From Streptomyces sp. Ru62 (GTDB lineage: Bacteria; Actinomycetota; Actinomycetes; Streptomycetales; Streptomycetaceae): a stretch of 64,000 bases of DNA. Below, in pieces: positions 35,220-43,752 of the stretch. Location: assembly GCF_002920615.1 (NCBI RefSeq), contig NZ_PQSU01000008.1, positions 62,001 through 126,000 of the forward strand, read 5' to 3'. The translations under genes were made by a program, and so were the position numbers. Below the pieces are notes generated by a model. That model worked only from the letters and a program-made list of their open reading frames with translations. It was not told the DNA's origin and did not search any database. Numbering within the stretch: position 1 is the stretch's first letter; the number at the start of each line of letters is the position of its first letter.

Positions 35220-36125
35220 CTACCAGCCGTCCGCCGGAGCGGTCCGGACCGTGCCGTCCGTCCGGACCATGACGTCCGTCTCCTGCGTGGCGGCCCAGGA
35301 GGCGAGGAGGCGCAGGGCCTCGTGCTCCGGTGTACCGGGGGCGGCGCTGTAGGCGGTGAGGGTCAGTCCGGGCAGGGCCGGTAGCTCCATGGCGTCGAAG
35401 TCCAGGGTGAGAGCACCGACGGCCGGGTGGCGGAACGACTTGCGGCCGGTGTGGTGCAGGCGCACGTTGTGCTTGGCCCAGGCTGTGCGGAATTCCTCGC
35501 TGCGGGTGACGAGTTCGCCGACGAGCCCGGTCAGGCCGCTGTCGTGCGGGGCGCGTCCGGCCTCGGTGCGCAACAGGGACACGGTGGTGTTCACGGACTC
35601 CTCCCAGTCCGGGAAGAAGTCCCGGCCTTGTGGGTGGAGGAACTGGAAACGGGCGATGTTGACGGACTTGGTGGTGCTGTCGGGGAAGAGGGGGAAGTAC
35701 AGCGCGCGGCCGAGGCGATTGGTGGCCAGGATGTCCAGGCGGCCGTTGCGCAGGAAGGCGGGGGAGTCGGTCATGGACTCCAGGACGCGCAGGACGCTGT
35801 CGGGCAGCGGGCCACTGCGCCTGGTACGGCGGGCGGGACGTCTGGCGGCGGCGCGGGCCAGGTCGTGGAGGTGGGCGCGTTCGGCTTCGTCGAGCTGGAG
35901 GGCGTTCGCGACGGCGCCGAGGACTTCTTCCGAGGCGCCGGCGAGGTGGCCGCGTTCCAGGCGGACGTAGTAGTCGACGCTGACACCGGCGAGCAGGGCG
36001 ACTTCCTCCCGGCGCAGTCCCGGCACGCGCCGGTTGCCGCCGTACGCGGGCAGGCCCGCCTGCTGCGGGGTGATCCTGGCGCGGCGGGAGGCCAGGAACT
36101 CGCGGATGTCGCTCTCGGGGCTCAC
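35220..36125 (-). CDS. XRE-family regulator with MmyB-like ligand domain
   Basis: 301 residues. The N-terminal helix-turn-helix (RREEVALLAGVSVDYYVRLE, about 38-57) is followed by the MmyB-like domain (about 100-290) with AFLRNGRLDILATNRLGRAL and WEESVNTTVSLLRTEAGR, ending HPAVGALTLDFDAMELPA. Start GTG at 36125. In streptomycetes such regulators usually sit divergent to short-chain dehydrogenases or cupins they repress; here the divergent neighbours are a cupin, a CMD protein and an SDR. The MmyB domain is PAS-like and may bind a fatty-acid-like ligand. Confidence 0.9.
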   Translation of the reverse strand: MSPESDIREFLASRRARITPQQAGLPAYGGNRRVPGLRREEVALLAGVSVDYYVRLERGHLAGASEEVLGAVANALQLDEAERAHLHDLARAAARRPARRTRRSGPLPDSVLRVLESMTDSPAFLRNGRLDILATNRLGRALYFPLFPDSTTKSVNIARFQFLHPQGRDFFPDWEESVNTTVSLLRTEAGRAPHDSGLTGLVGELVTRSEEFRTAWAKHNVRLHHTGRKSFRHPAVGALTLDFDAMELPALPGLTLTAYSAAPGTPEHEALRLLASWAATQETDVMVRTDGTVRTAPADGW

Positions 36126-36160
36126 GATGGTCAGGCTATGCCGGATGCCGCATGTGTGGG

Positions 36161-36191
36161 GGGTCCTGTCAGTACCTGGAACAGCAGACCC
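36161..36191. promoter_or_regulatory. Imperfect inverted repeat in the XRE/cupin promoter
   Basis: GGGTCCTGT (36161-36169) and ACAGCAGACCC (36181-36191) are inverted copies apart from a 2-nt bulge. The site lies 36 bp from the XRE start in the divergent interval, a plausible autoregulatory operator. Confidence 0.3.
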
Positions 36192-36394
36192 TTCTCCACC
36201 TCACCGGCCTGCGGTTTCCTCGATGGCGGCGGCTGCACCCGAGAGGTTCGCCGACGAGCCCGCCCACGCCGGACGCGGGCCGGGCGCCGACTTCGCTCGC
36301 CGCGTCGACGCCGCCCGCCGGCCGTGCCCGGGCCTCACCCGCACCGGCGCCGCCCGATCCATTCCCGAGACCCGTATCTCCGAGAGGGAACACC

Positions 36395-36802
36395 ATGGAG
36401 TTCGTCAAGCAGCAGGGCACGGTCAAGGCGCCCGCGAACTGGTTCACCGGCGACGTCTGGTTCGATGTGCTCTACGCGGGCCAGGAGCCGTCCCGGATGC
36501 GCGCCAACATGGTCCGTTTCTCCCCGGGCGCCCGTACTCACTGGCACTCCCACGTACTGGGCCAGACCCTGCACGTCGTCTCCGGCATCGCCCTGATCGG
36601 CACCCGCGACGGCACCGTCTTCGAGGCGCACCCCGGCGAGACCGTCACCTGCCCCCCGAACGAGGAACACTGGCACGGCGCCACCGCCGACCGCTTCATG
36701 GAACACATCGCGATGTGGGAGGGCAAGGGCGACGGCAGTGAGGAAACCACCTGGAACGAGCCCGTCACCGACGAGCAGTACAACCGCCCCCGCAGCCGCT
36801 GA
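36395..36802 (+). CDS. Cupin-domain protein
   Basis: A 135-residue single-domain cupin. The first cupin motif is RTHWHSHVLGQTLHVVSG, with the His-x-His metal ligands and a Gln in place of the usual Glu. The second ends PPNEEHWHGAT with a further His. The family includes hydroxynitrile lyase-like cupins and tetracycline-type cyclases or isomerases using Mn or Fe. The ATG follows GAGAGGGAA. A longer open frame upstream has no domain character. It is 28 bp before the CMD gene and probably co-transcribed with it under the divergent XRE regulator. Confidence 0.88.
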   Translation: MEFVKQQGTVKAPANWFTGDVWFDVLYAGQEPSRMRANMVRFSPGARTHWHSHVLGQTLHVVSGIALIGTRDGTVFEAHPGETVTCPPNEEHWHGATADRFMEHIAMWEGKGDGSEETTWNEPVTDEQYNRPRSR

Positions 36803-36830
36803 CCCCGCGCCGGACCGATAAGGATCTTCG

Positions 36831-37157
36831 ATGGCCGACCGACCCGAGCAGATCGGCGGCGGACGCCGTACCGTCGGTGACTTCGCTCCGAAGCTCGCCG
36901 AGCTCACCGACGACGTCCTGTTCGAGGACGTGTGGAACCGCCCCGAGCTGGCCGCCCGCGACCGCAGCCTGATCACCGTCGCCGCGCTCGTCGCCGGTGG
37001 TGACGCCGACCAACTCCGCTTCCACCTCGGACGCGCGAAGGAGAACGGCGTCACCGAGACCGAGCTGATCGAGGCGATCACCCACCTCGCCTTCTACGCC
37101 GGCTGGCCCAAGGCCATGACGGCGATCACGACTGCGAAGCAGGTCTTCGCGGCCTGA
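36831..37157 (+). CDS. Carboxymuconolactone decarboxylase-family protein
   Basis: A 108-residue helical protein of the CMD/AhpD-like family, matching the usual length. Conserved stretches are ELAARDRSLITVAALVAGGD and ENGVTETELIEAITHLAFYAG. The CxxC pair of peroxidase-type AhpD proteins is absent, so it is of the decarboxylase/unknown subtype. The ATG is preceded by AAGGATC. It ends 7 bp before a strong hairpin, closing the cupin-CMD transcript. Cupin plus CMD pairs are common in actinobacteria; the reaction is unknown. Confidence 0.9.
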   Translation: MADRPEQIGGGRRTVGDFAPKLAELTDDVLFEDVWNRPELAARDRSLITVAALVAGGDADQLRFHLGRAKENGVTETELIEAITHLAFYAGWPKAMTAITTAKQVFAA

Positions 37158-37163
37158 ACACGG

Positions 37164-37189
37164 GGGGAGGAGCCACCGGGCTCCTTCCC
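37164..37189 (+). terminator. Hairpin terminator after the cupin-CMD genes
   Basis: An 11-bp stem with one G-U pair (GGGGAGGAGCC against GGCTCCTTCCC) encloses a 4-nt loop and begins 6 bp after the CMD stop. No U-tract follows, as is usual for streptomycete terminators. Confidence 0.65.
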
Positions 37190-37263
37190 GGCAGCGTATC
37201 CGTACCCGGACCCAGCACCCGGACGAGCCCACAGGACCGGCCCAGACAGAAGGAGGTATTCCT

Positions 37264-37338
37264 ATGCGAGGTTCTTCCCGGATCGCTGTGCGAGGGTCTT
37301 CCCGGACATCGCGCGTACGAGAGGGGGCGCGACCTTGA
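37264..37338 (+). CDS. 24-residue leader ORF coupled to the SDR gene
   Basis: An ATG preceded by a near-perfect AAGGAGGT opens a 24-codon frame whose product contains the duplicated segment RGSSR (MRGSSRIAVRGSSR...). Its TGA overlaps the TTG start of the SDR gene (TTGA), so ribosomes finishing the leader can restart on the SDR. The duplicated 16-nt DNA around TGCGAGGTTCTTCCCG underlies the peptide repeat. It may be a regulatory uORF or the remnant of an earlier SDR start. Confidence 0.45.
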   Translation: MRGSSRIAVRGSSRTSRVREGARP

Positions 37339-38060
37339 GTCGGATCCTGGTGACCGGCTCCGCGGACGGCCTGGGACGTGCCGCGGCCGACGCGCTGTTG
37401 TCCACCGGACACGAGGTCGTGGTGCACGCCCGCAGTGAGGAGCGCGCGGTGGCCCTCGACCCGCTGGTCGGCCGCGGGGCGCACCTCGTGGTCGGCGACT
37501 TCACGGACCGCGACGCCGTACGGCGCATCGCCGCGGAGCTGAACGACGCCGAGCCGCTCGACGCCGTCATCCACAACGCCGGCGTCTGGAGCGGGCCGGC
37601 CGTCATGCCGGTCAACATCATCGCTCCGTACCTGCTCACGGCCCTGCTCCGCGGCCCGCGGCGCCTGGTGTACCTCAGCAGCGGCTCGCACTTCGGCGGG
37701 CGGCCCGTGCTCGACGGTGTCGACTGGCGGGGGCGGAGCGCGGGGTCGTACGCCGACAGCAAGCTGTTCGTCACGACGCTCGCGGCCGCGGTGGCCCGCC
37801 TCCGCCCCGGCGTGCTCAGCAATGCCGTGGACCCCGGCTGGGTGCCGACGAAGATGGGTGGGCCGAACGCCCCGGACGACCTCGAACTTGGCCATAGGAC
37901 GCAGGAGTGGCTGGCCTCCGGCGACGACCCCGAGGCGCTCACCACCGGCGGGTACTGGTACCACCGCCAACGGCAGGAGCCGCACCGCGCCGTCCACGAC
38001 GAGGCGTTCCAGGACCGTCTGCTGCCGGCATTGGCACAGGAGACGGGTACCGCGCTGTGA
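37335..38060 (+). CDS. Short-chain dehydrogenase/reductase
   Basis: A 241-residue NAD(P)-dependent oxidoreductase with a Rossmann fold. VTGSADGLGRAAADAL is the nucleotide loop, VIHNAGVW the NNAG-equivalent, VYLSSGSHFGG carries the catalytic Ser, and SYADSKLF is the Tyr-x-x-x-Lys pair. GWVPTKMGG follows as in atypical SDRs. The TTG start has GAGGGGGCG upstream and overlaps the leader ORF stop. A strong terminator follows. With the cupin and CMD genes it may be a target of the MmyB-like regulator. Substrate unknown. Confidence 0.9.
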   Translation: MSRILVTGSADGLGRAAADALLSTGHEVVVHARSEERAVALDPLVGRGAHLVVGDFTDRDAVRRIAAELNDAEPLDAVIHNAGVWSGPAVMPVNIIAPYLLTALLRGPRRLVYLSSGSHFGGRPVLDGVDWRGRSAGSYADSKLFVTTLAAAVARLRPGVLSNAVDPGWVPTKMGGPNAPDDLELGHRTQEWLASGDDPEALTTGGYWYHRQRQEPHRAVHDEAFQDRLLPALAQETGTAL

Positions 38061-38069
38061 GCGAGCGGC

Positions 38070-38101
38070 GAAGCCTCCCCGCCGTCGGCCGGGGAGGCTT
38101 C
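38070..38101 (+). terminator. Strong hairpin terminator after the SDR gene
   Basis: A perfect 12-bp stem (GAAGCCTCCCCG against CGGGGAGGCTTC) with an 8-nt loop starts 9 bp after the SDR stop codon. Confidence 0.8.
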
Positions 38102-38152
38102 GTGCCGACGTGGTTCGCCCCGGCCCGGTGCGGGACGGACGCCACCCTGAGA

Positions 38153-38587
38153 ATGAACGCCATGGACCATCTGCTGCACCTCGACCGCACGCTCGACGAG
38201 CTGGACCCACCCCGATGGGCGCCTCCTGCCGCTGACGCCACCCACCTGGTGCGCACAGTGCACGAGTTGCGGCGGGTGCCCCTGGGTGAACTCGGTCCGG
38301 CGGATCTGCGCGTCCTCCTCTCACAGCGGGTGGCACTGCCCCACGTCCTTCCACTCGCCGTGCGCCTGCTGGTGGAGGAGCCGCTGCTCGACGCCCGTTT
38401 CCACGAGGGCGATCTGCTGCTCGCCGCCGTCAACGCGCCTGCTGGCGCTTGGGAGTTGCTGCCGGAGCCGGGTGCGCGGCTGCGGGCCGTGATCGCGACG
38501 CTGCCACGGGAGGCGGTCGCCGAGCTGCCGCGCGGTGCCACCGAGGCGTTCGCCCGCTTCACCGCGCAGCCCGAATCGCGTCGTTGA
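38153..38587 (+). CDS. CdiI-type contact-dependent inhibition immunity-like protein
   Basis: About 144 residues from the ATG at 38153 (a second ATG three codons later is equally possible; neither has a good ribosome site). LDRTLDELDPPRWAPPAADA, LVRTVHELRRVPLGELGPAD and RVLLSQRVALPHVLPLAVRL, followed by FHEGDLLLAAV, match the CdiI_4 family of immunity proteins to contact-dependent toxins. No toxin gene is adjacent, so it may be an orphan immunity protein or serve another role. It follows the SDR terminator and converges with the CAP gene. Confidence 0.72.
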   Translation: MNAMDHLLHLDRTLDELDPPRWAPPAADATHLVRTVHELRRVPLGELGPADLRVLLSQRVALPHVLPLAVRLLVEEPLLDARFHEGDLLLAAVNAPAGAWELLPEPGARLRAVIATLPREAVAELPRGATEAFARFTAQPESRR

Positions 38588-38631
38588 CCCGCCGGGGCCG
38601 TGCGGTGCCGCTCCGGCTCGCAGCCGGTGCC

Positions 38632-39252
38632 TCACTGCTGGCAGCTTCCGAAGGTGACGACGTACGTTCCGGCTCCGCTCGCGTCCGTTCCGGCCGGGTC
38701 GGCGGAACCGGCCTGAGCCCAGCGCCCGATCTCACGCAGTCCGGGATCGAGGATGTTCGCCCGGTGGGGCGGAGAGTTCATCCACCAGTTGACGGCGGCG
38801 TTCGGCGTCCCCGCACCGCCCCAACCGGTGTAGGCGATCTCGGCGAACCGCCAGGACACGGGGTTCGGGCAGTAGCCCGCTCCCTGGATACGGCTCTGCG
38901 GTGTCGAGCCCGTCTGCGGGTTGGTGTGCGGGTCCTTTCCGGGTCCCCACCACTTCTGCGCCACGGACGCCGAGGCGTGCTCCTGGGCCGCTGTCGTCAG
39001 GTTCTGGTTGTAGGTCAGGGCTGGAAGACCCCGTTGCGTGCGCTGGGCGTTGATGAGGCACACGACCGCTTCCCTCACCTGGAAGTTGCGGTGTCTGACG
39101 AGGCGGCTGTGGCCGTGCATCGGAGCGCGAGCGGCGGCTGCGCACTCCTGTGCCCAGGCCGGCGACGCCGTGAGCGGTACGAGTGTCGTCGACAGAGCTC
39201 CGGCCACCGCGAGGCCCACTGCGGTTCCGGTAATCGAGGCCCGGTTTCTCAT
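38632..39252 (-). CDS. Secreted CAP-domain (SCP/PR1-like) protein
   Basis: 206 residues. A Sec signal peptide (MRNRASITGTAVGLAVAGAL, cleavage probably after PAWA) is followed by a CAP domain of about 150 residues: LINAQRTQRGLPALTYNQNL, TTAAQEHASASVAQKWWG, AEIAYTGWGG and NWWMNSPPHRANILDPGLRE. The CAP cavity His/Glu residues appear in AQEHA and SPPHRANIL. Secreted by the general pathway; functions range from lipid binding to proteolysis, not resolved here. The ATG is preceded by GGGAGGTGG. A small inverted repeat (ATCAC-N5-GTGAT, 39272-39286) lies just upstream. Confidence 0.9.
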   Translation of the reverse strand: MRNRASITGTAVGLAVAGALSTTLVPLTASPAWAQECAAAARAPMHGHSRLVRHRNFQVREAVVCLINAQRTQRGLPALTYNQNLTTAAQEHASASVAQKWWGPGKDPHTNPQTGSTPQSRIQGAGYCPNPVSWRFAEIAYTGWGGAGTPNAAVNWWMNSPPHRANILDPGLREIGRWAQAGSADPAGTDASGAGTYVVTFGSCQQ

Positions 39253-40308
39253 GGAAGGTCCACCTCCCGCGATCACGAACAGTGATGTCGATCGGTGCGC
39301 GGGGCTCCCCGAAACTTGGATCCACCTCTCAGAGTGCCATCCAGCCACCCTGATCGCTATCCGGTGCCGGGGCGGACCGGAGGAGTCTGCCCTGCCCTGC
39401 CCGTCCCGCACCTTCGGTCCACCAGCGTGGGAGTTCCGGCAGGTGCCCGTCCGACGCGGCAGCGGAGCGCAGCCGTTCCTCCGGCACCTGCCCGTGCAGC
39501 CTGTGGCGACCAGGTCCCGCGCCGACGTGCGGGGGCCGTGACTCGCGGCGGCTGTCCGGGAGATGGGTTTCCCCCACTCACCGGTCCGCGCCAGGACATC
39601 GCCGCATCAGGAGCTGTCCGGCCGACTGCGTGCGGGCCGGATCATTCTCGCGCGCCGGGGGTACCGCGCCCGCTGGCAGGTGAAGGAGCGGAATTTCAGC
39701 GGGGATTGGAGCCCTCGCAGCGCGGTGCCGTCGCAAGTACCAGGCTGCCAGGGCGCTTTCGGAGTCTTCAGGACGGTGGAGGGGCGTGCGCGGTGTGAGT
39801 GAGCGAGCGGCTGACGGCCGGCCCTTGCGGGGCCCTGCCGCGGCCCGGGTGACGCGCTTCCCGGTCAGCAGGGCGTGTGCCCCGGCCGCACGTCTGCGGC
39901 CACCCCACCTCGGTATCGCGGCCCGGCGCATCAGCTGACCCGCATCCGGTCCCACGGTCCTCGGCCCCGCGCATGTGCCGGGCCGAGGCCCACCTCCACG
40001 GCCCGAAGTTGATCGTCGCGCTCCCAGGACCCGACAGCCGAAGGAGCGGGGGCGCTCGGCAGCAACCGAGCTCTGCCGAGCTCTGCCGGCCGCGGTGGGA
40101 TGCGAGCCGGCCGCCGGCCTGCCGCTGTCGCTCGGCCCACCGGCCGCGGCGCCCCCTCACTGTCCGCGTTCGGTCCGCGATTCGCCGGTGTGGGCGAAGC
40201 GACCCCTGCTGTTATTCAATGAGGTGTGCGGTCAGGGATCTCGGGGACCCCGTCGCACGGGTCCGAGTACGGCCCCGGCGCTGCGCCGGGGATTGCTGAG
40301 AGAGCTGC
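39253..40308. other. 1056-bp gene-poor interval
   Basis: This lies between the divergent CAP gene and the PAS/PP2C/HATPase gene. Open frames exist on both strands, but all are Arg/Pro/Ala-rich, lack ribosome sites and show no domain. Visible signals are the ATCAC-N5-GTGAT dyad near the CAP start, an AT-rich TTATTCAATGAG patch at 40210-40225 that may hold the -10 region for the rightward gene, and a hairpin at 40273-40291. A small unrecognised RNA is possible. Confidence 0.45.
40273..40291 (+). promoter_or_regulatory. GC hairpin in the leader of the PAS/PP2C gene
   Basis: CCCCGGCG and CGCCGGGG form a perfect 8-bp stem with a 3-nt loop, ending 17 nt before the ATG and directly next to the ribosome site region. 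It could limit translation or act as an attenuator. Confidence 0.45.
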
Positions 40309-42471
40309 ATGGACTCCACACCCTCCCCATCGTCCTCTTCGGCGTTCGACCTGGTCAGCAGGGCTTTGGGGCGCTACATCCCGCGCGGCGGAGCGGCAGC
40401 GCAGGCCGGTCCTGCCGATGCGCGGGGCGACCGCACCGGGCGCCGGAGCGGACCGGAGGACCCGGCAGCCGGCCGCCAGGAGCAGATTCTCGGCGCGGTC
40501 AACCTGGACAGGGATCTGATCATCACCCGCTGCAATCTGGACGCCCCGGTGTTCGCCGGCCTCGACGCCGTGGTCGGGAGGCCATTCGTCGGTCTCCTGC
40601 CCCCCGGGGACGTACCGACGGTCACACGGCGGTTGCGGCAGGTCCTGGAGACCGGTGAGGCGCACGTGGCCCGGATCCAGCGCCTGCGGCGCGGCGACGG
40701 GTCGGAGCTGGTCGTCTCGATGAGCATCCTGCCCGCCGCGGCGCCCGAGGAGGGCCTGACCGTCTCCCTGATCGCGATGGCCAGGAGGCTGCACCTCTAC
40801 GCCGCCGAGACCGCGATCGGCACCTCACTGGACATCGGCGAGACCGCTCAGTCGCTGGCGGAGTCCCTGTTGGCCTGGGGAGACGTGGCCGCCGTCGACC
40901 TCGACTTCGCCGTGTGGACGGGCGAGGGGGTCACCGGCCAGAAGAAGGGGCGCATCCGGCTGCGGCGGGCGGCCCTGGTGCCGGACCGGGCGTGGCCCGA
41001 GGGCTACGTGACCCCGGGCGAGGATCTTCCCGGCGACGCGAGTCGCCTGCTGGCGCAGGCGGTACTGCGGGACGATGCCCCGCAGACCATCGTCATACCC
41101 GACCGGAAGGCGGTCGAGCGGGTGCTCGGCAGTCCACGAGTCGTGCGGGCCCTAGTGCCCGGTGACCGGTCGGCGGGTGTGGCGTGCATCCCGCTCGTCC
41201 TGGACGGCGCGCCGCCCGTCGTGCTGGGCGTGGCCGAGGTCTGGCGGCGGGCGGACTCCCCCTTCCGCGACAACGAGCTGCTCGACCTGCAGGAACTGGT
41301 GGCCCGGACCGCCCATCACGTCGACCTGGCTCGTCAGCACCAGCGCGAGCACACGCAGGTGCTGGCTCTGCAGCGTCGGCTCCTGCCCCGGACCGGCGGC
41401 GACACCATCGAGATAGCCAGCGTCTACCAGCCCGCCACCCCCGACAGCGCGGGCGTCGGCGGTGACTGGGTGAACAGCTTCCCGCTGCCGGACGGCCGCA
41501 CCGCGCTGGTGGTCGGTGACGTCGTCGGACACGGTCTGGGAGCCGCGGCGACCATGGGCCAGCTGAGCATGGAGGCCCGCGCGCTGCTGTCCGCGGGGCT
41601 CGCGCCGGACGAGGTACTGGAGCACCTGGACGAGACCGTCTCGCTGCTGGACGACGCCGACGCCGGGCTGACGGCCGGGTACAGCGCCCTCGGGTCGACC
41701 TGCTGCATCGCCCTCTACGACCCGGTCAGCCACCATGTGACGCTGTCCAGCGCCGGCCATCTCCCCCCGGTCCTGGTCTCCCCGGACGGGCAGGCGGGCC
41801 CGCTGGAGGTCCGCCCCCACCCCGGCCTGGGCGCCGAGTTCGCGCTGCGGGAACCGTTCGACGTGCACACGTTCTCTGCACCTCCGGGCTCCCTGCTCGC
41901 CCTCTACACCGACGGCCTGGTGGAGGATCCGGCCGTGTCGATCGACGAAGGCATCGGCAGGCTGGCGGACGCCGTGTCCACGGTGCACCCCTGGGACACC
42001 CTGCGGCAGGCCGCACGGCACGTCGTCTCCGCGCTGGCACCCGCGCACCAGCGCGACGATGTGACCCTGCTGCTCGCACGCATGCTCGGCTACCGTAAGG
42101 GGGACACCGCGACCTGGCGGCTGCCCGCCCGCGACGACGCCCCCGCCCGTGCCCGCGCGCAGGTCTCCGTGCTGCTGCGGCAGTGGCGGACAAAGGACGA
42201 CACCCGGGACAACGTGGTGCTGCTGGTCAGCGAGCTGGTCACGAACGCCGTGCGCTTCGCCACCGGCCCCGTCACGGTACGGCTGATCAGGTCCGGCCAC
42301 GGGCTGCTGTGCGAGGTGGGCGACACCGGCAGCGGCAGCCCCCGTCTGAGGCGGGGCGGCCTCCTCGACGACGGCGGTCGCGGCCTGCACATCGCCCACA
42401 AGCTCACCACCCGGTGGGGGGTCCGGTGGACGGACACCGGCAAGGTCGTCTGGGCGAGAATCGCGAGATGA
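40309..42471 (+). CDS. PAS-GAF-PP2C-HATPase signalling protein
   Basis: 720 residues, soluble. A PAS domain (about 60-160, LDRDLIITRCNLDAPVFAGL) is followed by a GAF-like region (165-345), a SpoIIE-type phosphatase (360-590) and an RsbW-type ATPase (595-715). Phosphatase motifs: VGGDWVNSFPL (the second metal-site Asp replaced by Asn), GDVVGHGLGAA, SAGHLPPVL, LYTDGLVEDP and RDDVTLLL. Kinase motifs: LVSELVTNAVRF, EVGDTGSG and GGRGLHIAH. One chain thus carries both opposing activities of a partner-switching circuit. It starts after a leader hairpin and ends convergent to the type III PKS, across a 80-bp gap with repeated palindromes. Confidence 0.88.
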   Translation: MDSTPSPSSSSAFDLVSRALGRYIPRGGAAAQAGPADARGDRTGRRSGPEDPAAGRQEQILGAVNLDRDLIITRCNLDAPVFAGLDAVVGRPFVGLLPPGDVPTVTRRLRQVLETGEAHVARIQRLRRGDGSELVVSMSILPAAAPEEGLTVSLIAMARRLHLYAAETAIGTSLDIGETAQSLAESLLAWGDVAAVDLDFAVWTGEGVTGQKKGRIRLRRAALVPDRAWPEGYVTPGEDLPGDASRLLAQAVLRDDAPQTIVIPDRKAVERVLGSPRVVRALVPGDRSAGVACIPLVLDGAPPVVLGVAEVWRRADSPFRDNELLDLQELVARTAHHVDLARQHQREHTQVLALQRRLLPRTGGDTIEIASVYQPATPDSAGVGGDWVNSFPLPDGRTALVVGDVVGHGLGAAATMGQLSMEARALLSAGLAPDEVLEHLDETVSLLDDADAGLTAGYSALGSTCCIALYDPVSHHVTLSSAGHLPPVLVSPDGQAGPLEVRPHPGLGAEFALREPFDVHTFSAPPGSLLALYTDGLVEDPAVSIDEGIGRLADAVSTVHPWDTLRQAARHVVSALAPAHQRDDVTLLLARMLGYRKGDTATWRLPARDDAPARARAQVSVLLRQWRTKDDTRDNVVLLVSELVTNAVRFATGPVTVRLIRSGHGLLCEVGDTGSGSPRLRRGGLLDDGGRGLHIAHKLTTRWGVRWTDTGKVVWARIAR

Positions 42472-42495
42472 CGCGGCTGCGCCTCTGAGAGACGC

Positions 42496-42534
42496 CTGGT
42501 ACCAGTACGTGTGGTGCGTCCTGGTACCAGTACG
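42496..42534. repeat. Direct repeat of a 10-bp palindrome (CTGGTACCAGTACG twice)
   Basis: CTGGTACCAGTACG occurs at 42496-42509 and 42521-42534, 25 bp apart. Each copy starts with the perfect palindrome CTGGTACCAG. The pair fills most of the gap between two converging stop codons, an unusual place for an operator. Confidence 0.7.
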
Positions 42535-42551
42535 GGCTGTGCCGCCTCGTG

Positions 42552-43736
42552 CTACAGCCACTCCCCTTCCAAGGCGGTGGCGGTGAGGCCCGGTGCCGCC
42601 GCGTACAGCACGGCGCGACTGCCCGGCTTCTGCCCGGCGTCATGCGCCCGCCGCAGGATGTCGAACACGGCGGCGCCTCCGCGGTTGCCGGTGGTGTAGC
42701 TGTCCCGGCTGTAGTCCAGCAGCCCCGACGGCCAGGCGTCGGGCATCGTCTGCTCCATGTACTCCAGCACTCGGGTCCCGCCGGGGTGCGCGAGCAGCAC
42801 GTCGGGGTGCCAGGCGTCGGGGTGGTCCTGGTAACGGACGCGCAGCCACTCCCACATCGCGGTCACCGTCTCCTGTACGGCCCGCGGCCCGCGCCGGTCC
42901 ATCACGAAGTGGGTGCCGTCCGCCCGCGTCTCCAGGCGGTGCAGGTCCTGGGTGCCGGGCAGGGTGTGATGCCAGGCGGCGTCCAGCCGCAGTACCGACT
43001 CGCGCCGGGGGCGTCCCGTGACTACCGCTGCGACCGCGGTGTCCGCGAACAGCAACCGGACGATCAGCGACTCAAGGGTGTCGTCCGCGGGCTGGTACGT
43101 AGTGCTCAGCGCCTCCGAGATGACGACCAGGACCACTCGGTCGGGGTCCGCGGCCACCAGGTCCGCGGCCAGCGCCAGGGAGCGGGTCCCGGCGATACAG
43201 GCCCACTGCGTGGCCGGCAGCAGCATCACATCGCTGCGCAGCGAAAGCTTGTTGGCCAGGGCTATGTCCAGACCCGGCAGCGCGGGGGTGGTGGAGTGAC
43301 TGGTGATCAGGCAGTCGATGTCCGCGGCGTCCAACCCGGCGATCTGAAGGGCCCCGCGCGCCGCGCGCTCCCCGTAGGACTGCACGGCCTCCCAGGCCGG
43401 ACCGGTGCGTTCCTGGACGGTCTGCGGCGTGGGTATCGACTCAAGCGCGGCGATCACGCGGTCCACGTCCTGCTGGGTGAACCCGTCGCGGGCCAGTGCC
43501 TCTTGGGTCGGCTCGACGCCGACAGCCCGCAGGCCGCCGCCATCGCCGGGCGCGACGGCGGTCTCCAGCGGCAGCATCCACCCGCGCGTCTCGATGCCCG
43601 TACTGGCCGCGATGCCGTCGATCCGCGGCGCCCACGCCGCGTGCGGGTGCCGGTCGCGCACCTCCGCCACGATCTGGCTGGTCTTCACGGGGTGCTCGCC
43701 GTGTATCACGGCAGGAGGACAGAGGTAAGCGGCCAT
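42552..43736 (-). CDS. Type III polyketide synthase
   Basis: A 394-residue homodimeric thiolase-fold synthase that condenses malonyl-type extender units on a CoA starter. PATQWACIAGTRSLAL places the nucleophile at Cys180; LLAHPGGTRVLEYM and SYTTGNRGGAAV give the catalytic His and Asn. DCLITSHSTTPALPGLDIAL precedes the active site as usual. Start ATG 43736 has GGAAGGTG; the open frame extends 33 codons into a repeat. No methyltransferase or monooxygenase flanks it, unlike alkylresorcinol clusters. Starter and chain length cannot be read from the sequence; germicidin-like pyrones, alkylresorcinols or naphthalene products are all possible. Confidence 0.9.
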   Translation of the reverse strand: MAAYLCPPAVIHGEHPVKTSQIVAEVRDRHPHAAWAPRIDGIAASTGIETRGWMLPLETAVAPGDGGGLRAVGVEPTQEALARDGFTQQDVDRVIAALESIPTPQTVQERTGPAWEAVQSYGERAARGALQIAGLDAADIDCLITSHSTTPALPGLDIALANKLSLRSDVMLLPATQWACIAGTRSLALAADLVAADPDRVVLVVISEALSTTYQPADDTLESLIVRLLFADTAVAAVVTGRPRRESVLRLDAAWHHTLPGTQDLHRLETRADGTHFVMDRRGPRAVQETVTAMWEWLRVRYQDHPDAWHPDVLLAHPGGTRVLEYMEQTMPDAWPSGLLDYSRDSYTTGNRGGAAVFDILRRAHDAGQKPGSRAVLYAAAPGLTATALEGEWL

Positions 43737-43752
43737 GGGGCACCTTCCCAGC

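Noticed and set aside
39272..39286. Riboswitch upstream of the CAP-domain gene
   Set aside because: Only one short inverted repeat is visible; no conserved riboswitch core could be recognised.
39975..40658. 227-codon plus-strand frame before the PAS/PP2C gene
   Set aside because: It overlaps the true gene out of frame and is Arg/Pro-rich without a ribosome site.
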